Shown: positions 1-10,713, numbered from the stretch's first letter. The stretch: DNA of 64,000 nucleotides from Bufo bufo (GCF_905171765.1 NC_053391.1:689993257-690057256), one strand, 5' to 3'. Program-made: numbers and translations. Notes: generated by a model not told the origin, from the sequence alone.

Positions 1-38
1 GGTTGTCCAGGCCCTCGAAAAATAAATAAAGTGGTTGT

Positions 39-168
39 CCTGGATCCTGCAGCGCATCTCTGTCCCTGTACCTTCCAGTCCCCACCTGTGGCAGAGAGCT
101 AGCCCATCACACTTCTGACCAGGCAGGGACCAAAAGAGACAGGGACAGAGACACACTGCAGGATCCAG
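39..168. repeat. imperfect inverted repeat
   Basis: A left arm at 39-68 and a right arm at 140-168 are complementary with a few mismatches; both contain the CTGCA/GGATCC block. About 70 bases separate them. It looks like part of a MITE or another fold-back repeat, but no target duplication is visible and the window edge may cut it. Confidence 0.45.
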
Positions 169-787
169 GTGGTTTTTTTCCCGCTACTCACACGCCACGC
201 CCGGCCATTCCCATTTTTATTTCAGTGTCCAAATAACTAGTTTAAGGAATCTCTGTAGTGCCCTGGAGCAAGGGTACTTTGACGTTTGGACATTTATCTA
301 TTTCCCATATACAAAGTTGAAACTTTTTACTTTATTTCTCTTGAAAGGGTTAACCTATACTGTTTATTACTGTGTTGCTGCATTTTATATGTGTGCTGTG
401 ATATATATCCTGTTCATTATCACTGTATTAGCATGGCTCTGTGGAAAGGGGTAATGAATACTGAGAGACTTTTGGGACTTTGAATAAGAAACTGGTACTT
501 TTCCACAGCTGCCATAGGGTAAAGAAGAGAATGTTTTGGAGGGAAAAACCCAGACGTTGTTTGCCACCAAAACCAGACAGGCTGACCTTTTGAATGTCTG
601 GTTTAGCTCTGTTGTTATGTCTAAAAACCTGTGTGTGTCTGAAAAAACTGCTGTGTCATTGCCATTGAGTATCACTGAAGTTCTAATGTAAGTCTATGAC
701 TGACGGAATGTGTAACATTGTATCTGTTTGTGCTGAGCTTCTCCACTCCACCCCTCCCACTAGAAGGTTCTAGTCTAGCTAAAACTG
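169..787. other. no recognised gene or element
   Basis: Only short frames occur on either strand (65 and 96 codons at most), with no domain that I recognise. The composition is ordinary AT-rich intergenic sequence. It is bounded on the right by the TA target of the first Tc1 element. Confidence 0.5.
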
Positions 788-789
788 TA

Positions 790-2335
790 CAGTCGTGGCC
801 AAAAGTTTTGAGAATGACACAAATATTAGTTTTCACAAAGTTTGCTGCTAACTGCTTTTAGATCTTTGTTTCAGTTGTTTCTGTGATGTAGTGAAATATA
901 ATTACACGCACTTCATACGTTTCAAAGGCTTTTATCGACAATTACATGACATTGATGCAAAGAGTCAGGATTTGCAGTGTTGGCCCTTCTTTTTCAGGAC
1001 CTCTGCAATCCGACTGGGCATGCTCTCAATCAACTTCTGGGCCAATTCCTGACTGATAACAACCCATTCTCTCATAATCACTTCTTGGAGTTTGGCAGAA
1101 TTAGTGGGTTGTTGTTTGTCCACCCGCCTCTGGAGGATTGACCACAAGTTCTCAATAGGATTAAGATCTGGGGAGTTTCCAGGCCATGGACCCAAAATGT
1201 CAACGTTTTGGTCCCCGAGCCACTTAGTTATCACTTTTGCCTTATGGCACGGTGCTCCATCGTGCTGGAAAATGCATTGTTCTTCACCAAAATGTTGTTG
1301 GATTGTTGGAAGAAGTTGCTGTTGGAGGGTGTTTTGGTACCATTCTTTATTCATGGCTGTGTTTTTGGGCAAAATTGTGAGTGAGCCCACTCCCTTGGAT
1401 GAGAAGCAACCCCACACATGAATGGTCTCAGGATGCTTTACTGTTGGCATGACACAGGACTGATGGTAGCGCTCACCTTTTCTTCTCCGGACAAGCCTTT
1501 TTCCAGATGCCCCAAACAATCGGAAAGAGGCTTCATCGGAGAATATGACTTTGCCCCAGTCCTCAGCAGTCCATTCACCATACTTTCTGCAGAAGATCAA
1601 TCTGTCCCTGATGTTTTTTTTGGAGAGAAGTCGCTTCTTTGCTGCCCTTGACACCAGGCCATCTTCCAAAAGTCTTCGCCTCACTGTGCGTGCAGATGCG
1701 CTCACACCTGCCTGCTGCCATTCCTGAGCAAGCTCTGCACTGGTGGCACTCCGATCCCGCAGCTGAATCCTCTTTAGGAGACGATCCTGGCGCTTGCTGG
1801 ACTTTCTTGGACGCCCTGAAGCCTTCTTAACAAGAATTGAACCTCTTTCCTTGAAGTTCTTGATGATCCTATAAATTGTTGATTGAGGTGCAATCTTAGT
1901 AGCCACAATATCCTTGCCTGTGAAGCCATTTTTATGCAACGCAATGATGGCTGCACGCGTTTCTTTGCAGGTCACCATGGTTAACAATGGAAGAACAATG
2001 AGTTCAAGCATCACCCTCCTTTTAACATGTCAAGTCTGCCATTTTAACCCAATCAGCCTGACATAATGATCTCCAATCTTGTGCTCGTCAACATTCTCCC
2101 CTGAGTTAACAAGACGATTACTGAAATGATCTCAGCAGGTCCTTTAATGACAGCAATGAAATGCAGTGGAAAGTTTTTTTGGGGATTAAGTTAATTTTCA
2201 TGGCAAAGGAGGACTATGCAATTCATCTGATCACTCGTCATAACATTCTGGAGTATATGCAAATTGCTATTATAAAAACGTAAGCAGCAACTTTTCCAAT
2301 ATTTATTTAATTCTCAAAACTTTTGGCCATGACTG
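790..2335 (-). mobile_element. Tc1/mariner transposon, full length
   Basis: The element is bounded by TA dinucleotides at 788-789 and 2336-2337, the standard Tc1/mariner target duplication. The outer inverted repeats read CAGTCGTGGCCAAAAG on the left and, reverse complemented, CAGTCATGGCCAAAAG on the right; similarity extends for about 27 bp. It is about 1.55 kb long, the usual size for vertebrate Tc1-like elements, and holds one intronless transposase on the minus strand. It may be a relatively young copy because the frame is unbroken. Confidence 0.93.
965..1978 (-). CDS. Tc1-like transposase, apparently intact, DD35E spacing
   Basis: This is a cut-and-paste transposase of about 337 residues that would bind the flanking inverted repeats and move the element between TA sites in the nucleus. 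I chose the ATG at 1976-1978 because it sits in a strong initiation context (ACCATGG) and matches the usual start of the family; an in-frame ATG 36 bases upstream adds a hydrophobic tail that is not typical. Residues 1-110 form the paired-like helix-turn-helix region with a basic GRPRK motif near residue 55. The catalytic triad is present: D148 in FSDEASF, D240 in FQHDGAPCH and E276 in [12 protein letters not shown] count 35 residues between the second D and the E, not the 34 of classical Tc1. No stop or frameshift is seen. Activity is inference. Confidence 0.93.
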   Translation of the reverse strand: MVTCKETRAAIIALHKNGFTGKDIVATKIAPQSTIYRIIKNFKERGSILVKKASGRPRKSSKRQDRLLKRIQLRDRSATSAELAQEWQQAGVSASARTVRRRLLEDGLVSRAAKKRLLSKKNIRDRLIFCRKYGEWTAEDWGKVIFSDEASFRLFGASGKRLVRRRKGERYHQSCVMPTVKHPETIHVWGCFSSKGVGSLTILPKNTAMNKEWYQNTLQQQLLPTIQQHFGEEQCIFQHDGAPCHKAKVITKWLGDQNVDILGPWPGNSPDLNPIENLWSILQRRVDKQQPTNSAKLQEVIMREWVVISQELAQKLIESMPSRIAEVLKKKGQHCKS

Positions 2336-2345
2336 TATATAAGGA

Positions 2346-2510
2346 GAGCAGTCAGAGGGACCCGTGCTTGGAGGGGAAACTCTATGAAAAAGGACCCAGC
2401 ACAGGTTTTAAAAGTCCATGTTGCTTTATTTGAATATTCAAAACATACAGGTGTGGAAACAGAATCTCATAGGTTCAAGTTTACGCATTTCAGATGACTA
2501 AAACTAGGAA
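2346..2510 (-). mobile_element. possible Penelope-like 3'-end remnant
   Basis: On the minus strand this stretch contains CTGAAATGCGTA, which resembles the GAAACGCGT motif at the PLE ends elsewhere in the window after a C-to-T change at a CpG. No coding sequence is attached and the upstream hammerhead core is not recognisable, so the call is tentative. The rest of the interval to 2880 is AT-rich with no gene. Confidence 0.25.
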
Positions 2511-2879
2511 CTAATGGTATGTGAGCACAATATATACTAACCTAGACATAGGTGCCACCCACTAGCGGTGGAAAGGCATCCAGGTGGAGCTAAATCTAAA
2601 AGCTACAACACCTGAAAATGTGGGTTCACATAACATTGAGTGATTTAAAACACAAACATAGTGGTATAAGGGTACAAAACAATGTGAAAACCCCATAGTA
2701 CATATGTTTGATAATTGAAAACAAACATGTAATAAAAAATAATAATAAAATCATTTGCAAAAATGGAAATACCTTAAATAGTAACTCAGCATTATGATCT
2801 AAGTGTCCATTGATGCAATTACCTCGCTAAAGGCAAAACAAAAAAAATCATTACTGATACATTCATTCCTTACGAAGGT

Positions 2880-3180
2880 TTAGGCCTCTTTCACACGAGC
2901 GTGACGGATTGGCTCCGGATGCGTTCAGTGAAATTCGCACCATTTTGCAAGCAAGTTCAGTCAGTTTTGTCTGCGATTGCGTTCTGTTGTTCAGTTTTTT
3001 TCCTCCCGGGTGCAATGCGTTTTGATGCATTTTTCACATGCGTGATAAAAAAATGAAAGCTTTACAAACAACATCTCCTAGCAACCATCAGTGAAAAACG
3101 CATTGCATCCGCACTTGCTTCCGGATGCAATGCGTTTTTCACTCAAGCCCCATTCACTTCTATGGGGTGTAGGAAGGAAC
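2880..3180. mobile_element. palindromic MITE-like repeat
   Basis: The sequence begins TTTAGGCCTCTTTCACACGAG, close to the TTAGGCTACTTTCACACTGG at about 54849 and 55820, and contains mirrored blocks around CGCATTGCATCCG and CGGATGCAATGCG. That is the layout of a short non-autonomous DNA transposon. No transposase and no clear target duplication are seen. Confidence 0.5.
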
Positions 3181-3206
3181 AAGGGGCCGTCATTGATGGT
3201 CGGTAT

Positions 3207-3463
3207 GTGTCACCCAGGTTCCTGGCCTCGGTGAGGTAAGAGACGGTTTTTCTCAAGTGTCAGTATTGCAGATTGCAGTCTGACACTTCAGCTGATTAAT
3301 ATGGCTGTAAAGCTGATCTGGGACGGCTTTTACTGGGAGTAGCCAAAGTGCTGGGTGGGTGGCTACTCCCCACGTTCCAGGCAAGCTTATAAAAGCAGTC
3401 AGCACTTTCAGGTGGTGTAGATTATCCTCCATCTGACAGTGAAGCTGTGCTGAAGGCTGAAGA
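3207..3463 (+). mobile_element. possible 5' part of an LTR, truncated
   Basis: It starts TGTCACCC, as LTRs often start with TG, and has a TATA-like CTTATAAAAGC near 3390. It stops where a hAT fragment begins at about 3464, so no 3' LTR end or target duplication can be matched. The assignment rests on these two signals only. Confidence 0.3.
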
Positions 3464-4619
3464 CTAGAGATGGCCTTGCGGTTCACCCGGCGGTCATTTC
3501 GCGGCGAACTTTTGCTCGTTCGTTATTTGCCGAACGGGTGGACATATTCGCGCCCGCCATATTCTTTTACATTGTGAAGAACTTTGACCCATGACACATC
3601 CATCAGGTGGTACAGGACAGCCAATTGAGATGTTTCAGCACATGGACACACCCCCTACCTTATAAATAAACCTGATCTGGCCGCCATTTTACATTCAGTC
3701 TTTTGCCAGTGTAGGGAGAGGTTGCTGTGTGGAGCAGGGACAGGCTGATAGTGACACCAAACGCTAGCTAATAGGGCCACAAAAGTTATTTTAAGGACTG
3801 GTATAGGTGTGCTATCGATAGGTGTGATACACAGAGGGGTGCAATATACTTATAATATACTGTCTAACATAGAAAGTATATTATAGTGCATTTGTATTGT
3901 GCAGCAGTTGTGTGCGGTTCTGCTGCGATACTGCAGCTATACAGAGGGACAAACGCTATTGGAACAAATAATTTCTACTCGTGTGATTTACCAGTGGCCC
4001 CCAAAAATACTGATTGAAGCGGGGTGTGATATACCTGCTTCCACATACACTGCTCTTCTACAGGGACTTTTGTCACAGGGTAATTTTGAAAATGACAGGC
4101 AGAGGAAGAGGCAGGCCACTCCACAGGGGGGGTAGGGGTCGGGCAGGTGCTCCAGGCCGGAGGCTAAGTGGGAAGTTGCAGAAGGTGCGTGCGATTACGT
4201 CAAAGGAAGCACCAGAGTTGGTTGAGTGGCTCACTCAGCCTTCTGCTTCTGCACCCTCCTCACTCTCTGCTGTGTGCACCCCCAAAGACACCACCACCAC
4301 CACCACCATATCCCCTCCGCTCGAGTCAGAGGAATTATTTTGCCATCCATTCCCAGACCTTACCGATGTGCAGCCATTCTTGGCATCGGATCAGGAAGAG
4401 GAGGTATCAACAGCCGCCACCCAGCGGTCTGACGACAGTACCCAGATCAGCCCAAGGAGGGAGGTCCCCGCTGTTACTGCCTACTCCGAGATCTCTAATG
4501 TCAGTGGTACTGGCCGACAGTTACATTTTTATTCTGTGACCGCCTAATGTACATCCAGCCACAGAATCCAAAGTTCTTTGCTGTCAGGTGAATGCCTATT
4601 GGCTAATTTTTGGGACCTG
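3464..4619 (+). mobile_element. 5' fragment of a hAT transposon
   Basis: The left end TAGAGATGGCC resembles the TAGAGATGAGC terminus of the complete hAT element at 20248. It is followed by a leader and the N-terminal coding part of a related protein. The 3' half is absent: the sequence is interrupted at the TA used by the Tc1 element at 4622, and I find no matching continuation after 6248. Confidence 0.65.
4092..4547 (+). pseudogene. hAT transposase N-terminal fragment
   Basis: About 151 residues start at the ATG at 4092. The first 30 residues are a Gly/Arg-rich RGRGRP-type tail, followed by a short conserved ELVEWLTQPS block; the hAT copy at 21005 has the equivalent VLEWLTRSS. After that comes a low-complexity Ser/Thr/Pro region encoded partly by an ACC repeat (about 4290-4308). 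The BED finger and catalytic domain are missing, so it cannot be functional. Confidence 0.6.
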
Positions 4620-4621
4620 TA

Positions 4622-6246
4622 CAGTGAATATAAAAAGTCTACACACCCCTGTTAAAATGTCAGGTTTCTGTGATGTAAAAAAATGAGACAAAGATAAATC
4701 ATTTCAGAACTTTTTCCACCTTTAATGAAACCTATAAACTGTACCAGTCAACTGAAAAATGAAACTGAAATCTTTTAGGTAGAGGGAAGAAAAAATATAA
4801 AAATAAAATAATATGGTTGCATAACTGTGCACACCCTTAAACTAATACTTTGTTGAAGCACCTTTTGATTTTATTGCAGCACTCAGTCTTTTTGGGTATG
4901 AGTCTATCAGCATGGCACATTTTGACTTGGCAAGATTTGCCCACTCTTCTTGGCAAAAGCCCTCCAAATCTGCCAGATTGCGAGGACATCTCCTGGGCAC
5001 AGCCCTCTTCAGATCACCCCACAGATTGTCAATCGGATTCAGGTCTGGGCTCTGGCTGGGCCATTCCAGAACTTTAATCTTCTTCTGGTGAAGCCATTCC
5101 TTGGTTGATTTGGATGTATGCTTTGGGTCGTTGTCATGCTGATAGATGAAGTTCCTCTTCATGTTCAGATTTCTAGCAGAAGCCTGAAGGTTTTGTGCCA
5201 ATATTGACTGGTATTTGGAACTGTTCCTAATTCCCTCTAGCTTAACTAAGGCCCCAGTTCCAGCTGAAGAAAAACAGCCCCTTGGCATGATGCTGCCACC
5301 ACCATGCTTCACTGTGGGGATGGTGTTCTTCTGGTGATGTGCAGTGTTGTTTTTGCGCCAAACATATCTTTTGGAATTATGGCCAAAAAGTTCAACCATG
5401 GTTTCTTTAGACCAAAACACCTTTTCCCACATGCTTTTGGGAGACTTCAGATGTGTTTTTGCAAAATGGAGCCTGGCTTGGATGTTTTTCTTGGTAAGAA
5501 AAGGCTTTCGTCTTGCCACTCTACCCCATAGCCCAGACATATGAAGAATACGGGAGATTGTTGTCACATGTACCACACAGCCAGTACTTGCCAGATATTC
5601 CTGCAGCTCCTTTAATGTTGCTGTAGGCCTCTTGGTCGCCTCCCAGACCAGTTTTCTTCTCGTGTTTTCATCAGTTTTGGAGAGACGTCCAGTTCTTGGT
5701 AAGGTCACTGTTGTGCCATATGTTCTCCACTTGATGATGACGGTCTTCACTGTGTTCCATCGTATATCTAATGCCTTGGAAATTCTTTTGTCCCCTTCTC
5801 CTGACTGATACCTTCTAATAATGAGATCCCTCTGATGCTTTGGAAGCTCTCTGTGGACCATGGCTTCTGCTGTGGGATGCGACTAAGAAAATTTCAGGAA
5901 AGACCAACTAGAGCAGCTGAACTTTATTTGGGGTTAATCAGAGGCACTTTACATGATGGCCGGTGTATGCTGACTCCTATTTAACAGGATTCTGAATGTG
6001 ATTGCTTAATTCTGCTACATCCCCAGTTATAAGAGGGTGTGCACACTTATGCAACCACATTATTATTATTTTTTGTTTTGTTCCCTCCACCTAAAAGTTT
6101 TCAGTTTGTTTTTCAATTGAGTTGTACAGTTTATAGGTCACATTAAAGGTGGAAAAAGTTCTGAAATGATTTATTTTTGTCTCATTTTTTTTACAGCACA
6201 GAAACCTGACTTTTAACAGGGGTGTGTAAACTTTTTATATCCACTG
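4622..6246 (-). mobile_element. Tc1/mariner transposon with long IR/DR termini
   Basis: TA at 4620-4621 and 6247-6248 flank the element. The ends read CAGTGAATATAAAAAGT and CAGTGGATATAAAAAGT in inverted orientation, and the similarity continues inward for about 220 bp on each side, with an inner ACACCC repeat. This is the inverted-repeat/direct-repeat (IR/DR) architecture known from Sleeping Beauty-type elements. It inserted into the hAT fragment to its left. Confidence 0.93.
4842..5861 (-). CDS. Tc1-like transposase, open frame but catalytically defective
   Basis: The frame is 339 residues, full length for the family, and begins MVHRELPKHQ. The N-terminal half is a paired-like DNA-binding domain. 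The catalytic domain is recognisable but altered. The first catalytic Asp, normally in WSDET, is Lys152 (WSKET). The second, D243 in YQHDNDPKH, is kept. The third position, normally Glu in NPIENLW, is Asp278 (NPIDNLW). The usual GSIMVWG is GSIMPRG near residue 192. From the known DDE mechanism, loss of the first Asp should abolish cleavage although DNA binding may remain. It might act as a repressor of related copies, which is inference. Confidence 0.88.
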   Translation of the reverse strand: MVHRELPKHQRDLIIRRYQSGEGDKRISKALDIRWNTVKTVIIKWRTYGTTVTLPRTGRLSKTDENTRRKLVWEATKRPTATLKELQEYLASTGCVVHVTTISRILHMSGLWGRVARRKPFLTKKNIQARLHFAKTHLKSPKSMWEKVFWSKETMVELFGHNSKRYVWRKNNTAHHQKNTIPTVKHGGGSIMPRGCFSSAGTGALVKLEGIRNSSKYQSILAQNLQASARNLNMKRNFIYQHDNDPKHTSKSTKEWLHQKKIKVLEWPSQSPDLNPIDNLWGDLKRAVPRRCPRNLADLEGFCQEEWANLAKSKCAMLIDSYPKRLSAAIKSKGASTKY

Positions 6247-6776
6247 TATATATGCTTTATATATATAATACTACTTTATATACTACATTTTCTGTGCTAC
6301 AATTAATATAATGCTGTATGGGAAAAACAGTTGTATTAATTAGAGGAATCATGGAACATCTTAGTGGGGGTAGCGTATCTTCATGTCTTGCATGGGCTGG
6401 ATTCACATCTAAAAAATCCTGTGGCATAAAGCCACGTATTCTTAACCCCTTAGTGACCAGCCTGTTTCGGGCCTTACTAACCAAGTGTTTTTCTTCCTTT
6501 TTTAATCGTCGCGATCCAAGAGCTATAACTTTTTATTCTTCCGTCTATATAGCTTTAGAATGGCTTGTTTTTTGCGGGACAAGTTGTAGTTTTTAATGGC
6601 GCCATTCTGGGGTACACATAACTTTCTGAATTATTAACTCTTTCTGGGAGGGAGATGGGAAAAACAGCAATACTGCCACTGCGTTTTTACGTTATAAATT
6701 TTTCGATATAAATAACATAATATCTTTATTCTCTTGGTCAGTACAATTACAGTGATACCAAATACATATATATATA

Positions 6777-7695
6777 CAGTACAGACCAAAAGTTTGGACA
6801 CACCTTCTCATTCAAAGAGTTTTCTTTATTTTCATGACTATGAAGGCATCAAAACTATGAATTAACACATGTGGAATTATATACATAACAAACAAGTGTG
6901 AAACAACTGAAAATATGTCATATTCTAGGTTCTTCAAAGTAGCCACCTTTTGCTTTGATTACTGCTTTGCACACTCTTGGCATTCTCTTGATGGGCTTCA
7001 AGAGGTAGTCCCCTGAAATGGTTTTCACTTCACAGGTGTGCCCTGTCAGGTTTAATAAGTGGGATTTCTTGCCTTATAAATGGGGTTGGGACCATCAGTG
7101 GCGTTAAGGAAAAGTCAGGTGGATACACAGCTGATAGTCCTACTGAATAGACTGTTAGAATTTGTATTATGGCAAGGAAAAAGCAGCTAAGTAAAGAAAA
7201 ACAAGTGGCCATCATTACTTTAAGAAATGAAGGTCAGTCAGTCAGCCGAAAAATTGGGAAAACTTTCAAAGTAAGGGCTATTTGACCATGAAGGAGAGTG
7301 ATGGGGTGCTGCGCCAGATGACCTGGCCTCCACAGTCACCGGACCTGAACCCAATTGAGATAGTTTGCGGTGAGCTGGACCGCAGAGTGAAGGCAAAAGG
7401 GCCAACAAGTGCTAAGCATCTCTGGGAACTCCTTCAAGACTGTTGGAAGAACATTTCAGGGGACTACCTCTTGAAGCTCATCAAGAGAATGCCAAGAGTG
7501 TGCAAAGCAGTAATCAAAGCAAAAGGTGCCTACTTTGAAGAACCTAGAATATGACATATTTTCAGTTGTTTCACACTTGTTTGTTATGTATATAATTCCA
7601 CATGTGTTAATTCATAGTTTTGATGCCTTCATAGTCATGAAAATAAAGAAAACTCTTTGAATGAGAAGGTGTGTCCAAACTTTTGGTCTGTACTG
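6777..7695 (+). mobile_element. internally deleted Tc1 element, copy 1
   Basis: TA at 6775-6776 and 7696-7697 flank inverted ends reading CAGTACAGACCAAAAGTTTGG. The ends are nearly identical inward for about 247 bp, because each carries the 3' end of the transposase gene, once reversed (6930-7022) and once forward (7448-7554). Between them are the 5' leader and a start of the gene. The TIRs here therefore contain duplicated coding sequence. Copies 2 (28373-29311) and 3 (46716-47649) share the same structure. Confidence 0.92.
7169..7554 (+). pseudogene. Tc1 transposase with the catalytic core deleted
   Basis: An ATG at 7169 opens about 38 residues of the N-terminal helix-turn-helix start (MARKKQLSKEKQ) and then stops. 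From 7282 a second frame gives the C-terminal 90 residues, including SPDLNPIE with the third catalytic residue. Everything between, with the first two catalytic Asp, is missing. In this copy the following NPIEMVWGEL block of the other copies reads NPIEIVCGEL. It cannot encode an active enzyme. Confidence 0.88.
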
Positions 7696-8162
7696 TATAT
7701 TTTACGTTTTACTACTTTTTTGCAATAAAAAAAGTTTTTTTTTAAAGAAAAAAAAGTTTTTGCATTGCGCGCTTCCCAAGACAAATAACTTTTTTATTTT
7801 TATTTCTAGGGAGTTGTGTGAGGGCTTGATTTTTTCGGGACGACTTGTATTTTTCAGTTGTATAAATGGCGCTTTTTGGTCGCTTTCTATTACCTTTTTT
7901 CGGTGGCAACTAACAATAAATTAGCAATTTAGTCTTTTTTTAAATTTTTTATTACGGCGTTCACCGTAGGGGATAATTTACGGGATATTTATGTAGTCCG
8001 GGACGTTATGGATGCAGCAATACCAAACATATGGGGGAGATATTCAATGGAAAAAAAGCTTGATTTTTTTTATGGGATTTTTTTTATTGAATAAATGTGT
8101 TTTTTTTTACCGCTTAATAGTCCCACAAGGGGACTATAACAGACAGCTTTTTGATTGATTTA

Positions 8163-8200
8163 AAAATGCAATGCACTATCCATATAGTGCATTGCATTTT
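8163..8200. repeat. perfect short hairpin
   Basis: AAAATGCAATGCACTA at 8163-8178 is followed by a 6-base loop and its exact reverse complement at 8185-8200. It lies near the right end of the TTAA element and is probably part of its terminal secondary structure. Confidence 0.85.
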
Positions 8201-8662
8201 AATGTCAGTGCTATTCTGGTATTGACCAGCAGACTGCGCCACAGAGGCGCAGCCTGCTGTAAACTGGTCAGGGGCCTACATGAGACTCCAGCCAGCCTTC
8301 ACACACATCGGCATTGATTGCATTTGCGGGGTGCCGATGGGAGACAGAGGGAGTCAGCTCCCTCTGTCAACACTTTACATGTGGCAGGCGCCATTGCTCA
8401 CGGCATGTAAAGTGTTAAACAGCCCGGATCAGCACTCCTGCCAGTTCAAGCTGTTAGAGCAGGAGTGCGGCTCTCATGTGGGGACCCGTGCAGCGCTTAG
8501 ACTGGGCCGTCATAAAAAAGCTACGGCCCCTTAGTAACCGCCGTAAAAAGACGTATGGGTGGCCACTAAGAGGTTAATGCATTTTTTGGAAGAATCATTT
8601 CCAGAATCATTTGCATTTTTTGGAAGAATCATTCGCTCTTAGAATTGTGTTGCCTGATATAA

Positions 8663-9262
8663 TGTCACGATCAGTGTGGGGGAGAAACTCCACACTGAAC
8701 ACAGGAGGGAATGAGAACAGTAACTGGGCCTGGAAACTAGAGAAGAAACAGGTCACCTCCTAGACAACCCTAATCCAGGCCCTGACTACCTATTAATATG
8801 AATAGACCTTGCTGGTAGGAATATTCATAAGCAGGATACCTAGGCCCTGATTTCCCTATAAGGCCCTGGAATAAGTTTAGGACCAGAGACAACCCATTCC
8901 TCCCCAGATGGATGAATCGAAGTCTCTGTCTCAGGCCCAGATACAACAAAACAGGGAATATAACAAATACAAACAAACGCGACACTTAACTTCTGTAGAG
9001 ATGGAAGAACAGGAAAACCAGAGACGACCTCACACCAGCTCAGCCAAACCCAAATGAAGCTATCTACCGCATAGTCAGAAGGGTGGGGTGAGACTATAAA
9101 GGGTAGAATTGATGACCACTGAGCAACAACAGTTGAGAAAAGGGAAGTGGTCATTAACCCTTTCAACACTGAATAAAGAGAAATCAAGGAGGCAGTTAGA
9201 TTCCTCCACGCTCAGCCAGTCTCTCTGATCTCCTGACACCAGTCACCTGAGGGACCGTGACA
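8663..9262 (+). mobile_element. solo LTR, 600-bp family, copy 1
   Basis: It begins TGTCACGATC and ends GGACCGTGACA. A TATA box (TATAAA, 9095-9100) is followed by AATAAA at 9172-9177, the order expected in an LTR read on the plus strand. It matches the 599-bp LTR at 50097-50695 in reverse orientation along much of its length. The 5-bp flanks (TATAA and TAAAG) do not match, so the target duplication is lost or the ends come from different insertions. No internal retroviral or gypsy coding region is present. Confidence 0.72.
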
Positions 9263-9299
9263 TAAAGGTTTGCTGTAAGTATGAGTCTGGACAATCCTA

Positions 9300-9761
9300 T
9301 CAGGAAAGCCTTCCAAGGTAATATTCAAAAAAGTAATAGTAGAAAAAGATAAATGTGAATCTTAAATTGAAAGGATTGGCATTCATGAATTCAACAAAAA
9401 GAGGGATGGCAGATACATCTCCCTCCCATGTGTATAGGAGGTCATCGATGTATCTGCCATACCACTGAAGATGCTGACTGAAAGGATTGTCCAGACTGAA
9501 AATATATTTTTCTTTCCAAAAAGACATAACAAGATTGGCTAAAGATGGGGAAAAATTAGCCCCTATTGAAACACCGCTAATTTGCACATAATAATTATCA
9601 AAAAGAAAAAAAATATGGGTTAATAAGAAGGAGGTAACCTCCACTATATAGTCTTTAAGTTCCAATGTGTAATCAGTATATTGATTCAAGTGGTGTTGAA
9701 GAGGAGACTCTGCCAGACTACTGAGTGACCAGAAGAAGACACAGACCCTGCATCTCCTCAT
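9300..9761 (-). pseudogene. Penelope-like reverse transcriptase fragment
   Basis: About 154 codons on the minus strand carry the central PLE reverse-transcriptase blocks: QISGVSIGANFSPSLANLVM, where active relatives usually have G-x-x-M-G-S-x-x-A-P, and WYGRYIDDLLYTWEG with the catalytic YIDD kept. The first ~20 residues (MRRCRVCVFF) are probably not PLE. The N-terminal region and the GIY-YIG domain are missing. It abuts the solo LTR to its left, so it may once have been longer. Not functional. Confidence 0.75.
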
Positions 9762-9769
9762 TTTTCACA

Positions 9770-10560
9770 CAGCAATCCTGGTCAAATCATTCCAAAGATT
9801 GCAGTCCCCAAACTCAGGAACCTAAACTCAGAGAAGGGGCCCACCCAGGAGGAGGACTGGAAGATATTATTGTCAGGGCTCCCTAAACAGTATTATATAA
9901 TGACAATATATACAAAGACACTGTAGGAAACGGACCGAGCGGCTGCCGGGCCCGGTCATGACTACCACAGAAGTGGGGGTTGCAAGTGAGGAGGAGATTG
10001 CTGGAGCGGGGCCGTACAAAAAAATTCTGTGGGGCCCATTCATTACTAGTTATTCCATTGCTGGAGGCCCCTTTAAATTGGCCTCCAGGAGCGACATCAT
10101 CTAAGACTGCTGGTTGACCTGGAAACTTGAAGTAGCTGGTCGTCCAAAAAGTGGAGAATTGAGGCCAGAATCAGCAGGCCTGTGATGGAGGACAGAGAAC
10201 CTTACTGGAACAACTGGACGCCATGGGCAGCTACAAGCACCCACAGAGATTAATAGTTGGAACCACTTGAAGATGCACAAATTGGAAAGTCCACCCGTTG
10301 CGATTATTCTTTTGACTTTTTCATTTGAATTTTTCCTGCAATGTTTTTTTCTCTCTCAAAAACTTCAAAATCTTCTCATGCCCCCTCCTGCTTTGCTAAC
10401 CTTTGCCCAGTCTCTAACGTTCCCCATTTCTTATAAACGTTTGGAGCTACTGATGTACTCTTCTCCAGTCAACTAATTCAATGCTAAATCTTTGATGGAC
10501 ATCTCGTCTAGATTTTGGTTTGTGCAGATCATACTCCACTGAAACAGCTCTAATGACCTT
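9770..10560. other. no recognised gene
   Basis: I see no domain and only short frames. A local hairpin lies near 10063-10090 (GGAGGCC...GGCCTCC). The remainder looks like unique or highly diverged intergenic sequence. Confidence 0.4.
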
Positions 10561-10572
10561 GACAGTTAAGTC

Positions 10573-10713
10573 TATTACACCAACAGATTATCTGACAGAT
10601 TATCTGACCAATCATTGGTCAGATAGCCGGTTACACACACAGATCTTTTGCTATATACACCAACTTTTGTTCTGATTGGACAGATATTGGTCAGATAATC
10701 TGTTGGTGTAATA
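10573..10713. mobile_element. short MITE with inverted ends
   Basis: TATTACACCAACAGATTATC at the left is mirrored by GATAATCTGTTGGTGTAATA at the right, so the ends are perfect inverted repeats of at least 20 bp. Total length is about 141 bp with no coding capacity. A second internal copy of GATTATCTGAC follows the left end. Superfamily not determined. Confidence 0.75.

Larger units (their letters stand above)
6446..8573. mobile_element. TTAA-flanked non-autonomous DNA transposon
   Basis: TTAA at 6442-6445 and 8574-8577 flank ends that read CCCCTTAGTGACCAGCC and, inverted, CCTCTTAGTGGCCACCC. A TTAA target is typical of piggyBac and Kolobok superfamilies; the sequence does not decide between them. 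Without the Tc1 insertion at 6777-7695 the element is about 1.2 kb, T-rich, and has no coding frame with a recognisable domain. Confidence 0.7.

Noticed and set aside
1092..1830. Plus-strand frames of 60-109 codons
   Set aside because: They are antisense shadows of the transposase at 965-1978.
9888..9925. Unit of the 35-bp minisatellite at ACAGTATTATATAATGAC
   Set aside because: Only about 10 bases match, which is expected by chance in AT-rich sequence.
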